From: Massilia sp. YIM B02763
GTDB lineage: Bacteria > Pseudomonadota > Gammaproteobacteria > Burkholderiales > Burkholderiaceae_D
Direction of reading: 5' to 3'
DNA length: 64,000 nt
Assembly: GCF_030412015.1 (NCBI RefSeq)
Contig: NZ_JASNRD010000018.1
Span: 26,703-90,702 of the forward strand
The stretch's first letter is position 1. Every line of letters begins with the position of its first letter. A model generated the notes under the pieces. The model had not been told where the DNA came from, made no database searches, and saw only the letters and a program-made list of their open reading frames with translations. A program made the translations under genes and the position numbers. Positions 17,632 to 26,310 of this stretch are shown piece after piece.

Positions 17632-19546
17632 GGCTCACCAGCGCCCGCGTTCCTTCTTCGACTGGCGCTTGCGCGCTGCTGGGGAAGAACTCCGGCATGC
17701 GGTAGCCGAGCCAGGCATAGGCCGAATACATGCGGCAGGTATCCTCGACTTCCTGCAGGTTTTGCCAGAACAGCTCCTGCGGATGGGGCTGCAGCTTGCA
17801 GACCTTGCGCTTGGCCAGCGATTGCGCCCAGTGCGACCAGGCGCTTTCCAGCGTCGGCACCCTGGTCGAGATCGGCACCAGCGACATCGTGAATTTCTCG
17901 GCCACGCTCAGGTCGAGCGTATCGAGCCATTCGGCGCGCTCGTTCTGCTCCTCCGTGATCTTCGGATAGAAAAAGCCGTCCGGCACGTCGATATTGTGCA
18001 CGAAGCGCTTCAGCAGTTTCACGAGCGAGGTCTCGCCCGTCACCGCCGAGATGCGGTGCAATTGCTCGATCGACGGCGCCACCGCGAAGCCGCTCGCCTT
18101 GACGGGCGGGATCTTTTCCTTCATCAGCGAGCGCACGATCTCGTGCGTGTCGTCGTCGTAGCCGGCGACAAAACCTTCCTCGTGCACGCCGTAGCGGCCG
18201 GCGCGTCCCGCGATCTGCTTGGCCAGCGCCGCCGAGATCTCTTCTTCCTCGACACCGTTGTACTTGACGGCCGTCGTCATCACGATGCGCTGGATCGGCA
18301 TGTTCAAGCCCATGGCGATCGCATCGGTGCCGACGACGATGTCGGCCTGCCCCTCGCGGAAGCGTTCCGCCTGGGCGCGCCGCACTTCCGGAGACAGATT
18401 GCCGTAGACGGTGGCGACCGTCAGCCCCAGCTCCGTGATCATGTCGCGCCACATCAGCACGTTGCGGCGCGAGAACGCGATGACGGCATCGCCGCGGCGC
18501 AGGTTGCGGATCCGGCGCACGGCCGACGGTTCCATCGACAGCGGCGCCTTGCGTTTCAGCACGTGCACCTCGAGGGGGCACTCGAGGCGTTCGGCCAGCG
18601 CCTCGATCGCGCGGCGCGCTTCCGGAGCGCCGACCAGGTACACGGTCGAGGCCGGCGCGCCGCACACGGCCGCGGTCCAGGCGGCGCCGCGGTCGCGGTC
18701 GGCCAGCATCTGGATCTCGTCGATGACGGCAACCTCGACCCGCGTGCGGGTATCGAGCATCTCGACCGTGCTGACGACGTGGGTCGCGTTCTCGGCCAGG
18801 CGCCGCTCTTCTCCCGTGACGAGGCTCACGGCCAGCGGCTCGCCGTCGTCGCGCCGGACGGCCTGCAGGCGTTCGTAGTTTTCCAGCGCCAGCAGGCGCA
18901 GCGGCGCCAGGTAGACGCCGCTGCCGGCCTGGGCCAGCGCTTCCATCGCCCGGTGGGTCTTGCCGGAGTTGGTCGGGCCCAGCAGCGCGACGAAGCGGCG
19001 CGCCATCTTGCTGGCGACCTCGAACGAGGCCGGGTACTCGGCCAGGTTGATGCTTTCCTTGGTGCGCGCCGCATGGCGCTCTTCCTGTTCGCGCTCGACG
19101 GCGTGCTCCAGGCGCTGGCGGATGCGGTCGAACACGTACTCGGCCGGTTCGGACGTTTCCAGCTCTTCCAGCACGTGCAGGAACAGCATCGGATCGAAGC
19201 CCGCTTCCTCGCAGGCATCGGCGACCTCGCGCACGAATTCCTCGACCTCCTGGTTCAGGTCGTCGGCCGCGTCGCGGCTGGCGCGCTCCTCGATCAGTTC
19301 GCGGCGTGCGGACAACTCCATCTTGCGCCACTTGCTCGGCTTGGCCAGCACGCCGCGCGACGGCACCAGACGGTACTCGACGTGCAGGCCGTCGACGCGC
19401 ACGGCGCCGCCGAAGCGCAGGAAGACGCGGCCTTCCATCTTGACCAGTTCGATGCCGCGCGCGGCAAGGTTCAAGTCGTGCTCGAGGAAGGCGTCGTCGT
19501 CGCCCAGGTTGGTATCGGAATCGTTGTCGCTGCGGTGTTGGGTCAT
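17600..19546 (-). CDS. SUV3-type ATP-dependent RNA helicase
   Basis: 648 residues: a charged N-terminal region, then a helicase core with Walker A GPTNSGKT (residues 190-197), DEIQM (DExH-like box), VVSTVEML, FSRRNVL, GTDAIAMGLNMPIQR and QIAGRAGR, then the SUV3 C-terminal domains (LPWIPIST-like LSVAEKFTMSLVPISTR). This is the bacterial relative of mitochondrial SUV3, which works with the degradosome; here an RNA-unwinding role is inferred. The last about 29 codons (PSSAQAPVEEG onward) run antisense into the mgtC-like gene. The +1 frame gives a basic tail PAARKRQSKKERGRW ending at 17635, so a one-base insertion in the C-run near 17680 may have altered the true end. Confidence 0.88.
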   Translation of the reverse strand: MTQHRSDNDSDTNLGDDDAFLEHDLNLAARGIELVKMEGRVFLRFGGAVRVDGLHVEYRLVPSRGVLAKPSKWRKMELSARRELIEERASRDAADDLNQEVEEFVREVADACEEAGFDPMLFLHVLEELETSEPAEYVFDRIRQRLEHAVEREQEERHAARTKESINLAEYPASFEVASKMARRFVALLGPTNSGKTHRAMEALAQAGSGVYLAPLRLLALENYERLQAVRRDDGEPLAVSLVTGEERRLAENATHVVSTVEMLDTRTRVEVAVIDEIQMLADRDRGAAWTAAVCGAPASTVYLVGAPEARRAIEALAERLECPLEVHVLKRKAPLSMEPSAVRRIRNLRRGDAVIAFSRRNVLMWRDMITELGLTVATVYGNLSPEVRRAQAERFREGQADIVVGTDAIAMGLNMPIQRIVMTTAVKYNGVEEEEISAALAKQIAGRAGRYGVHEEGFVAGYDDDTHEIVRSLMKEKIPPVKASGFAVAPSIEQLHRISAVTGETSLVKLLKRFVHNIDVPDGFFYPKITEEQNERAEWLDTLDLSVAEKFTMSLVPISTRVPTLESAWSHWAQSLAKRKVCKLQPHPQELFWQNLQEVEDTCRMYSAYAWLGYRMPEFFPSSAQAPVEEGTRALVSPRRRAVPAGP

Positions 19547-19622
19547 GTGATGCCAATGATATCTCGTTGGCAGCACTATAACGGATACGCCCCGGGCCCG
19601 GCACGCGCCACCGGCGGCATGC

Positions 19623-20051
19623 CTAGCGCGTCGGCACCGCCTCCAGTTCGCGCAGGCGCGAGCGCAACGCGCGCTCCTCGGTCCAGCGCGCGGTATCGTC
19701 GCGCACGACGGCCGCGATGGCGGCCACCTTGCCGTCCGGCGCATGCAGCAGCGCCACGGTGAAGGCGATCGACAAGGGCTTGCCTTCCTTGTGCAGCGCG
19801 GGCACGCGCAGGACGTCGCTGCCGTAGCGCGTTTCTCCGGTCGCCATGGTCTTGTGGTAACCGTCCCAGTGGCGCCCCTGCTGGCGCTCGGGAATGATCA
19901 GGTCGAGCGACTGGCCGACGGCATCGTCTTCCGTGAATCCGAAGATGCGCGTGGCCGCCGCATTCCAGAACACGATCGTGCCGGCGGCATCGCAGACGAC
20001 GATGCCGTCGCCCAACGCCTGGGCCAGTTGCTGAAAGTCGAGCTGCTGCAT
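19623..20051 (-). CDS. Small single PAS-domain protein
   Basis: 142 residues from an ATG with GGAGGAG upstream. It consists almost entirely of one PAS domain: LAQALGDGIVVCDAAGTIVF, WNAAATRIFGFTEDDAVGQS, LIIPERQQGRHWDGY and a PAC-like end VVRDDTARW. There is no attached kinase, GGDEF or HTH output. It lies 81 nt downstream of frc in the same direction, so it may be carried on the oxc-frc transcript. A stand-alone sensor or heme/flavin/metabolite-binding switch is possible; no cofactor residue can be identified with confidence. Confidence 0.85.
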   Translation of the reverse strand: MQQLDFQQLAQALGDGIVVCDAAGTIVFWNAAATRIFGFTEDDAVGQSLDLIIPERQQGRHWDGYHKTMATGETRYGSDVLRVPALHKEGKPLSIAFTVALLHAPDGKVAAIAAVVRDDTARWTEERALRSRLRELEAVPTR

Positions 20052-20132
20052 GGCTCCTCCTGCAAAAGACGATGCGCGCCGGCATCCGCGGGCGCGCATC
20101 GGGTGCGCATCGGTTACCTCAAGCGGCGGGCA

Positions 20133-21383
20133 TCAGACCACGCGCCGTTCGTGGAAGTCCTTGATCTGCTGCTGGCTGTAGCCCATGCTCTCCAGGATCT
20201 CGTCGGTATGCTCGCCCAGCAGCGGTGACGCCTTGATTTCCGGCTTCATGTCCGAGAACTTGATCGGGCTGCCCACCGTCAGGTAGGTGCCGCGCTCCTT
20301 GTGGTCGACCTCGACGATCGTGCCGCTGGCGCGCAGCGACGGGTCGTTCGCCAGCTCCTTCATCGTCAGCACCGGCGCGCACGGGATGTCGAACTTGCGC
20401 AGCACGTCGACGGCCTCGAACTTGGTCTTGTCCTTCAGCCATTCCTCGATGGTGCCGAAGATGTCGAAGATCTTGTCCTGGCGCGCCTGCGCCGTCATGT
20501 AGGCCGGATCGTCGATCCATTCCTCCTTGCCGATGGCGCGGCAGATCGGCGCCCACGCGTGGCCCTGGATCGTGAAATAGATGTAGGCATTCGGATCCGT
20601 CTCCCAGCCCTTGCATTTCAGGACCCAGCCCGGCTGGCCGCCGCCGCCCGCGTTGCCGCCGCGCGGCACCACGTCCGAGAAGCTGCCGTGCGGATATTGC
20701 GGATACTCTTCCAGGTAACCCACGCGGTCCAGGCGCTGCTGGTCGCGCAACTTCACGCGGCACAGGTTCAGCACGCTGTCCTGCATCGACACCGCGACCT
20801 TCTGCCCCTTGCCGGTCGTGTCGCGCGCGCGCAGCGCCGTCAGGATGCCGATGGCGAGATGCATGCCGGTGTTGCTGTCGCCCAGCGCGGCGGCGGACAC
20901 GGTCGGCGGACCGTCGTCGAAGCCGGTGGTCGATGCCGCGCCGCCCGCGCACTGCGCCACGTTCTCGTACACCTTCAGGTCTTCGTAGTGGTGGCCGTCG
21001 CTGAAGCCCTTCACGGACGCGACGATCATGCCGGGATTCAGTTCCTTGATGTGCTCCCAGGTAAAGCCCATGCGGTCCAGCGCGCCGGGGCCGAAGTTTT
21101 CCACCAGCACGTCGGATTCCTTGATCAGCTTCGTCAGGATTTCCTTGCCTTCCGGCGTCTTGGTGTCCAGCGTCAGCGAGCGCTTATTGCTGTTCAACAT
21201 GGTGAAATACAGGGCGTCCACGCCCGGGATGTCGCGCAGCTGCGAACGGGTGACGTCGCCGGCGCCGGGGCGCTCGACCTTGATCACGTCGGCGCCGTAC
21301 CAGGCCAGCAGCTGGGTGCAGGCCGGACCTGCCTGCACGTGCGTGAAGTCGATGATCTTGATGCCTTCCAACGGTTTGCTCAT
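20133..21383 (-). CDS. frc: Formyl-CoA:oxalate CoA-transferase (first copy)
   Basis: Class III CoA-transferase (CaiB/BaiF) moving CoA from formyl-CoA to oxalate. The 416 residues closely follow the Oxalobacter enzyme layout: VIKVERPGAGDVTR, VLVENFGPGALDRMG, catalytic aspartate D169 in GDSNTGMH, and the glycine loop GGGGQPG that gates the active site. It lies 114 nt downstream of oxc in the same direction, the usual oxalate-degradation pair. A second, similar copy is at 34986-36233. This copy is the more canonical of the two. Confidence 0.95.
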   Translation of the reverse strand: MSKPLEGIKIIDFTHVQAGPACTQLLAWYGADVIKVERPGAGDVTRSQLRDIPGVDALYFTMLNSNKRSLTLDTKTPEGKEILTKLIKESDVLVENFGPGALDRMGFTWEHIKELNPGMIVASVKGFSDGHHYEDLKVYENVAQCAGGAASTTGFDDGPPTVSAAALGDSNTGMHLAIGILTALRARDTTGKGQKVAVSMQDSVLNLCRVKLRDQQRLDRVGYLEEYPQYPHGSFSDVVPRGGNAGGGGQPGWVLKCKGWETDPNAYIYFTIQGHAWAPICRAIGKEEWIDDPAYMTAQARQDKIFDIFGTIEEWLKDKTKFEAVDVLRKFDIPCAPVLTMKELANDPSLRASGTIVEVDHKERGTYLTVGSPIKFSDMKPEIKASPLLGEHTDEILESMGYSQQQIKDFHERRVV

Positions 21384-21497
21384 GATGCCTGTCTCCTTGT
21401 CGATGTCTGCAAACGTGACGGGTCTGCGCGCCGGCGTGCGTGGCGCCGGCGCTGGCCTGCTGTACTTGCTGTACTTGCTGTCGCTGGGTGCTCGGGA

Positions 21498-23201
21498 TTA
21501 CTTCTTGGCGCTCTGCGGATTCAGGTTGGTCAGGCGGCCGCTCTCGGTGCCGGCCGTCTCGTCGATGACGGCATTGATCAGGGCGGGCTTGCCGGCCGCG
21601 ATGGCTTCGCGCAGCGCACTGGCCAGTTCTTCCGGCGTGGTCGCGTGGTAGCCGATGCCGCCGAAGGCCTCGATCATCTTGTCGTAGCGGGCGTTCTTGA
21701 CGAACACGGTGGGCGCCACGTCCTTGCCGCCGGTGGGATTGACGTCGGTGCCCTTGTACACGCCGTTGTTGTTGAAGACGATCGTCGTCACGGGCAACTC
21801 GTAGCGGCAGATGGTTTCCAGCTCCATGCCGGAGAAGCCGAAGGCGCTGTCGCCTTCCACGGCCACCACCGGCTTGCCGCTGGTGACGGCCGCGCCGATG
21901 GCATAGCCCATGCCGATGCCCATGATGCCCCAGGTGCCGGAATCGAAACGCTTGCGCGGCTGGTACTGGTCGATGATGCTGCGCGCATAGTCCAGCGTGT
22001 TGGCGCCCTCGTTGACGAGGTTGATGTCCGGATGGTCCTTCAGGACGTCTCGGATCGCGCGCAGCGCGCTGTGGAAATTCATCGGCACCGGATTCTTGTC
22101 CAGCAGCGCGGCCATCTTGGCCTGGTTCTGCTCCTTGCGCTGGGCGATGGCGCCGAGCCATTCCGCGTCGGGCTGCTCGATGCCGGCGGCGTCCAGCCCT
22201 TGCAGCAGCGCGGCCACGCAGGAACCGATGTCGCCCGCCAGCGGCGCGGCGATCGGCACGTTGCTGTCGAATTCCGTCGGCGCGATGTCGATCTGCACGA
22301 ACTGCTTCGGCTTGCCCCAGGTCTTGCCCTTGCCATGCGCCAGCAGCCAGTTCAGGCGCGCGCCGATCAGCACGACGACGTCGGCCTCGGCCAGCACGAA
22401 GGAGCGCGCCGCGGATGCCGACTGCGCATGGGTGTCCGGCAGCAGGCCCTTGGCCATCGACATCGGCAGGTAGGGAATGCCGGTGCGTTCGACCAGCGCC
22501 TGGATGTCGGCATCGGCCTGGGCGTAGGCGGCGCCCTTGCCCAGCAGGATCAGCGGCTTCTTCGCGCCCTTGATGAGGTCCAGCGCGCGCTGCACGGAGT
22601 CCGGCGCCGGCAACTGGCGCGGCACCGGATCGACGACCTTCACCAGCGAGCGCTTGCCGTGGCCAGCCTCGATCGTCTGCGCCAGCAGCTGGGCCGGCAG
22701 GTCGAGGTAGACGCCGCCCGGGCGGCCCGAGACGGCGGCGCGGATCGCGCGCGCCACGCCGGTGCCGATGTCCTCGGCCTTGTTGATGCGGTAGGCCGCC
22801 TTCGCGTACGGCTTGGCGGCGTTGAGCTGGTCCATCTCTTCGTAGTCGCCCTGCTGCAGGTCGACGATCTCGCGTTCGCTGGAGCCGGAAATCAGGATCA
22901 TGGGGAAGCAGTTGGTGGTGGCATTCGCCAGCGCCGTCAGGCCATTCAGGAAACCGGGCGCCGACACGGTCAGGCAGATGCCCGGCTTTTGCGTCATGAA
23001 GCCGGCGATGGCGGCGGCGTTACCCGCGTTCTGCTCGTGGCGGAAACCGATGAAGCGCATGCCTTCCGCCTGCGCCAGGCGGGCCAGGTCCGTGATCGGG
23101 ATCCCGACCAGGCCGAAGATCGTGTCGATGTCGTTTTCCTTCAGGGCGTCGATCACCAGGTGGAAGCCATCGGTGACTTCTACCGATACGTTGTGTGTCA
23201 T
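21498..23201 (-). CDS. oxc: Oxalyl-CoA decarboxylase
   Basis: Thiamine-diphosphate enzyme converting oxalyl-CoA to formyl-CoA and CO2. The 567 residues show the activating Glu in GFRHEQNAGNAA, the PAPGFLNGL-like TVSAPGFLNGLTALANAT region, a nucleotide-binding central domain and the ThDP/Mg motif GDSAFGFSGMELETICRYEL...NNNG. YxxxR residues near the C-terminal lid are followed by a short lysine-ended tail. It is the first gene of oxc-frc(-PAS). A TTGAC-N4-GTCAA dyad sits 136 nt upstream of its start, between it and the divergent Crp/Fnr-like regulator. Confidence 0.96.
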   Translation of the reverse strand: MTHNVSVEVTDGFHLVIDALKENDIDTIFGLVGIPITDLARLAQAEGMRFIGFRHEQNAGNAAAIAGFMTQKPGICLTVSAPGFLNGLTALANATTNCFPMILISGSSEREIVDLQQGDYEEMDQLNAAKPYAKAAYRINKAEDIGTGVARAIRAAVSGRPGGVYLDLPAQLLAQTIEAGHGKRSLVKVVDPVPRQLPAPDSVQRALDLIKGAKKPLILLGKGAAYAQADADIQALVERTGIPYLPMSMAKGLLPDTHAQSASAARSFVLAEADVVVLIGARLNWLLAHGKGKTWGKPKQFVQIDIAPTEFDSNVPIAAPLAGDIGSCVAALLQGLDAAGIEQPDAEWLGAIAQRKEQNQAKMAALLDKNPVPMNFHSALRAIRDVLKDHPDINLVNEGANTLDYARSIIDQYQPRKRFDSGTWGIMGIGMGYAIGAAVTSGKPVVAVEGDSAFGFSGMELETICRYELPVTTIVFNNNGVYKGTDVNPTGGKDVAPTVFVKNARYDKMIEAFGGIGYHATTPEELASALREAIAAGKPALINAVIDETAGTESGRLTNLNPQSAKK

Positions 23202-23336
23202 GGTTGTCTCCGGTTATGAGCCGCCGTCGCCGCATGCTTGCTGCGGTGCGTCGAAGCTCCTCGTTGTCGGTGCAGGCGACCTGACCAGCCGTCTCGCCCT
23301 GGAAATCATCATAGCCAGCACGCCTGATTTCAATCA

Positions 23337-23350
23337 TTGACCCCGGTCAA
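23337..23350. promoter_or_regulatory. FNR-like dyad 1, between oxc and the Crp/Fnr-like regulator
   Basis: TTGAC-cccg-GTCAA is a perfect 5-bp dyad with the 4-nt spacing of FNR boxes (consensus TTGAT-N4-ATCAA). It is 136 nt before oxc and 44 nt before the regulator's ATG. Near-identical sites occur at 27962-27975 and 36321-36334. Confidence 0.75.
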
Positions 23351-23394
23351 GATTCGCCAGATGATGTAGAGACTCCGACCATCGACCGGCCGCC

Positions 23395-24003
23395 ATGACC
23401 CTCATTGCCAATCACCCGGAACGAAACATCATTCGCGTGCAGTTGAAGCAGAACGTCGTACTCAAGGAGTTGCGCGACAGCGAAATGGCCGCGCTCGAAC
23501 CCTATCTCACCATCACCAACCACCAGAAGGGCGACCTGCTGCTGAACCAGGGGGTCTACGAGATGGAGCAGTACTTCATCCTCGACGGCATCCTGAAGCG
23601 CCAGGTCACCAACCACGAGGCGAAGGAAATGATCCTGCGCTTCTCGTCGGAACGCGACATCGAGACCAGCTACGCCGCCTGGCGCCTCAAGACACCGACG
23701 CCCTACAGCATCGTGTGCGTGACGAAGGCGCGCGTGGCCAGCATGCCGCTGACGCAATGGGTCGATTTCCTGCAGAGCCACAGCCTCGTGAAGGAAGCGT
23801 TCGAGTTCGAAGTGATGAGCCTGATGAGCGGCATCATGGCGCACACGATCACCTTGCACCTGCTCGACGCGCCGGGCCGCGTGCACCGCTTCATGCGCAA
23901 GCAGCCCGAGTTGTTCGAGCGCCTGCCGAAGAAGGAACTGGCGGCCTACCTGAACCTGTCTCCCGAAACCCTGAGCCGCCTGAAACACCAGGGAAAGATC
24001 TGA
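23395..24003 (+). CDS. Crp/Fnr-family transcriptional regulator, probable oxalate-regulon regulator
   Basis: 202 residues. The N-terminal two thirds form a cyclic-nucleotide-binding-like beta-barrel (GDLLLNQGVYEMEQYFILDG, MILRFSSERDIETSY), then the long dimer helix and a short HTH (KKELAAYLNLSPETLSRLKH). E191, S194 and R195 reproduce the E..SR recognition-helix signature by which FNR reads TTGA half-sites. The protein has only one cysteine, so it cannot hold an FNR-type [4Fe-4S] cluster; the signal must differ. It is divergent from oxc with an FNR-like dyad in between. Similar dyads precede oxlT and the second frc, so control of oxalate genes is strongly suggested, not shown. Confidence 0.88.
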   Translation: MTLIANHPERNIIRVQLKQNVVLKELRDSEMAALEPYLTITNHQKGDLLLNQGVYEMEQYFILDGILKRQVTNHEAKEMILRFSSERDIETSYAAWRLKTPTPYSIVCVTKARVASMPLTQWVDFLQSHSLVKEAFEFEVMSLMSGIMAHTITLHLLDAPGRVHRFMRKQPELFERLPKKELAAYLNLSPETLSRLKHQGKI

Positions 24004-24110
24004 AAACAACGTTTTTTGCAGCGCCGCCACAGATTTTTTCTGCCTCTTTTTTGGGCGCTTTTTCATAGCTAGACATTCATGCGTGGAATGTCCCGTATCA
24101 CGCCGTTCAA

Positions 24111-24139
24111 TTGGACGATGGACAGTCTGCCTTTACAAT
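24111..24139 (+). promoter_or_regulatory. Sigma-70-type promoter for the 48-residue small gene
   Basis: TTGGAC, a 17-nt spacer and TACAAT precede the small gene at 24183 by 43 nt. Both hexamers match consensus at five of six and five of six positions respectively, good for this GC-rich genome. Confidence 0.6.
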
Positions 24140-24182
24140 CAAAGGCATACATCTTTTCGACCTTGAATAAGGAGTGGCAACC

Positions 24183-24329
24183 ATGAATGGCATGAGCGAC
24201 ACCGCAACGCAACAAAACGGCGCATCTTTCTCCTTCGCAGCACTGATCGCCGCCCTGTTCCAGCTGAACCTGCGCGACAAGCTGAGCGCAGCCAACCGCG
24301 ACGACGGCGCCCACACCTGGGGCCTGTAA
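24183..24329 (+). CDS. Small protein of 48 residues, unknown function
   Basis: A short gene missed by long-ORF searches but well equipped: a good promoter at 24111-24139, AAGGAG 9 nt before the ATG, a TAA stop and a strong intrinsic terminator downstream. The product begins MNGMSDTATQQNGASFSF, has one amphipathic or hydrophobic helix (AALIAALFQLNLRDKL) and ends in a polar tail DDGAHTWGL. A membrane-associated or protein-binding small peptide is possible; no family is recognised. It is monocistronic and convergent with the panE-like gene. Confidence 0.6.
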   Translation: MNGMSDTATQQNGASFSFAALIAALFQLNLRDKLSAANRDDGAHTWGL

Positions 24330-24392
24330 TTCCGCGGCTTGTCTTCCGGGAGCCGCACGACGAGGTTCCCGCAAGCGCCGCCCGCACGTCCG

Positions 24393-24431
24393 ACGCACCG
24401 GCCGGGATCCCCCCGCCGGTGCGTTCTTTTT
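24393..24431 (+). terminator. Intrinsic terminator after the 48-residue gene
   Basis: A perfect 10-bp stem ACGCACCGGC/GCCGGTGCGT with a 12-nt loop is followed by TCTTTTT. It ends at the stop codon of the convergent panE-like gene. Confidence 0.85.
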
Positions 24432-25446
24432 ACGCGGTCACCGCCTTCTGCAGGCGCACGCCGCCGCGTGCTTCCACCATTGTCTGTTCAAGCAATTTCA
24501 CCAGCGCATAGGCCGAATCGATATGCGGGGTGGGCGTGCCGGTCATGCGCGCCAGCTCGATCACCGAGCCCACCAGGGCATCGATTTCCGGCCCGCGGCC
24601 CGCTTCCACATCCTGCAGCATCGACGTCTTGTGCTTGCCGATCTTCTCGGCCCCTGCGATGCGCCGCTCCAGGCTGACGCGGAAGGAAATGCCCAGCCGC
24701 GCCGCCACGCTTTCGGCCTCGCGCATCATGTCGGCCGCCAGGTCGCGCGCGAGCGGGTGCTGGCAGATGTCGACCAGCGTCGAATGCGCCAGCGCGCTGA
24801 TCGGGTTGAACGACAGGTTGCCCCACAGCTTCAGCCAGATCTCGGCGCGGATGTCGTCCAGGATCGGCGACTTGAAGCCAGCCGCCTCGAACGCCGCCGT
24901 GACGCGCACGATCCGTTCGCTCGTGCTGCCGTCGAGCTCGCCCAACGGAAAGCGGTTGCCCTCGATATGGCGGATGACGCCGGGCGCGAGCAATTCCGCC
25001 GCCGGATAGACGACGCAACCGAGCACGCGCTCCGGCGGGATCAGGCGCGCCAGGTCGCCGCCCGGGTCCACGCTGTGCACGCTGCGTCCCTCGTACTCGC
25101 CGCCGTGGCGGTGGAAGTACCAGAACGGAATCCCGTTCTGCATCGTCACCACGACCGTGTCCGGCCCGAACAGCTTGCCCACGCGCGCTGCCACGTCCCC
25201 GACCTGGTGCGCCTTCACGGCCAGCACCACCACGTCCTGCACCCCTGCGGCATCGTAGTCGTCCGTGGCCTGCACTTGCGCCGCCACGCGTTCCGTTCCA
25301 TCCGTCTCCACGAGCCGGATGCCGTGCGCGCGGATGGCTTGCAGGTTCGCCCCGCGCACGACGAAGGTCACCGTCTGCCCTGCCAGCGCGAGCCTCGCCC
25401 CGACGAGTCCGCCTATGGCGCCCGCCCCGATCACTGCGATCTTCAT
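24430..25446 (-). CDS. Ketopantoate reductase (PanE/ApbA) family oxidoreductase
   Basis: 338 residues. The Rossmann start MKIAVIGAGAIGGLVGARLA, the VKAHQ motif (VVLAVKAHQVGD), the QNGIPFWYF segment and the catalytic-lysine region EIWLKLWGNLSFNPISAL are those of the PanE/ApbA family. True PanE proteins are shorter (about 300) and the substrate of this branch is unknown; a 2-ketoacid reduction is likely. The ATG at 25446 follows AAGGGG. It lies 17 nt after a fumarylacetoacetate-hydrolase-family gene and downstream of oxlT, so it may act on a C3-C4 keto acid linked to oxalate or glyoxylate use. Confidence 0.85.
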   Translation of the reverse strand: MKIAVIGAGAIGGLVGARLALAGQTVTFVVRGANLQAIRAHGIRLVETDGTERVAAQVQATDDYDAAGVQDVVVLAVKAHQVGDVAARVGKLFGPDTVVVTMQNGIPFWYFHRHGGEYEGRSVHSVDPGGDLARLIPPERVLGCVVYPAAELLAPGVIRHIEGNRFPLGELDGSTSERIVRVTAAFEAAGFKSPILDDIRAEIWLKLWGNLSFNPISALAHSTLVDICQHPLARDLAADMMREAESVAARLGISFRVSLERRIAGAEKIGKHKTSMLQDVEAGRGPEIDALVGSVIELARMTGTPTPHIDSAYALVKLLEQTMVEARGGVRLQKAVTA

Positions 25447-25463
25447 GACACACCCCTTGATGG

Positions 25464-26231
25464 TTACTCGAAACGGTTGGTGAGCGTGCCGATGCCGTCG
25501 ATCTCCACCTCGATCGTGCTGCCCGGGCGCATCGAGCCCACGCCGACCGACGTCCCGCACAGCAGGAGGTCGCCCGGCTCCAATGTCATGTCCTGCGAAA
25601 TCATGCTGACCAGTTCGGCCACGCTGAACACCATGTCGTTGACCGGATAGTCCTGGCGTACCTCGCCGTTGAGGATGGTGCGCACGACCAGCATCGCCGG
25701 ATTCAGCCCGGTGGCGATCACGGGCCCGAACGGGCAGAAGGTATCGAAGCCCTTGGCGCGCACCCATTGCGGGAAGGTCGGATCGCGCTGGATGATCTCG
25801 CCCACCGTCACGTCGTTCGCGCAGGTATAGCCGAAGATATGGTCGGGCGCGCTTTCCACCGTCACGCCGCTGCAGGTGCTGCCGATCACGATCGCCAGTT
25901 CGCCCTCGAAGGCCACCTTGGCATCGGTCCGCGGCTTGCGGATCGTGCCGCCCGGCGCCAGGAAGGACGTCGGCGGCTTCATCAGGTACAGGGGTTCGGG
26001 CGGCGGCGCCAGGCCGAGCTTCTTGCCCAGCGCATGAAAATTATTCCACATCGCCAGCACCTTGCCGGGAACGACGGGCGTGAGCACGGTGACGTCGGCC
26101 AGGTTGATCGCGATGTCGGTGCGGCTCGGGCCGTCGAACATGTCGCCCTTGAAGACCCGGATCTTGTCGCCATCGAGCGTGCCGAAGCGCACCGTGTCGA
26201 GATGCAGGAAGCGTATCCAGCGCTGGATCAT
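25464..26231 (-). CDS. Fumarylacetoacetate hydrolase family protein
   Basis: 255 residues with the FAH C-terminal fold: a metal site from FEGELAIVIG and the downstream Asp in GYTCANDVTV, then KGFDTFCPFGPVIATG and LEPGDLLLCGTSVGVG. Members hydrolyse or hydrate beta-diketo acids, decarboxylate oxaloacetate or hydrolyse acylpyruvates. Location directly downstream of oxlT (79 nt) and before a PanE-like reductase makes an oxaloacetate decarboxylase or acylpyruvase role worth testing, but the specific reaction cannot be read from sequence. Confidence 0.88.
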   Translation of the reverse strand: MIQRWIRFLHLDTVRFGTLDGDKIRVFKGDMFDGPSRTDIAINLADVTVLTPVVPGKVLAMWNNFHALGKKLGLAPPPEPLYLMKPPTSFLAPGGTIRKPRTDAKVAFEGELAIVIGSTCSGVTVESAPDHIFGYTCANDVTVGEIIQRDPTFPQWVRAKGFDTFCPFGPVIATGLNPAMLVVRTILNGEVRQDYPVNDMVFSVAELVSMISQDMTLEPGDLLLCGTSVGVGSMRPGSTIEVEIDGIGTLTNRFE

Positions 26232-26310
26232 GGGAAGCCTCTTTCAGGAGGATCGTCGTTCCGTGTGATACGCGTGCGGCGGGACGCCGCACGCGCCAGG
26301 CGTATCGCCT

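Noticed and set aside
21459..21485. Short tandem repeat CTGTACTTG between oxc and frc
   Set aside because: Only two and a half imperfect copies, no sign of function; probably chance in a spacer.
23997..24060. Poly-T stretches after the Crp/Fnr-like gene as a terminator
   Set aside because: T-runs are present but no convincing stem precedes them; left unannotated.
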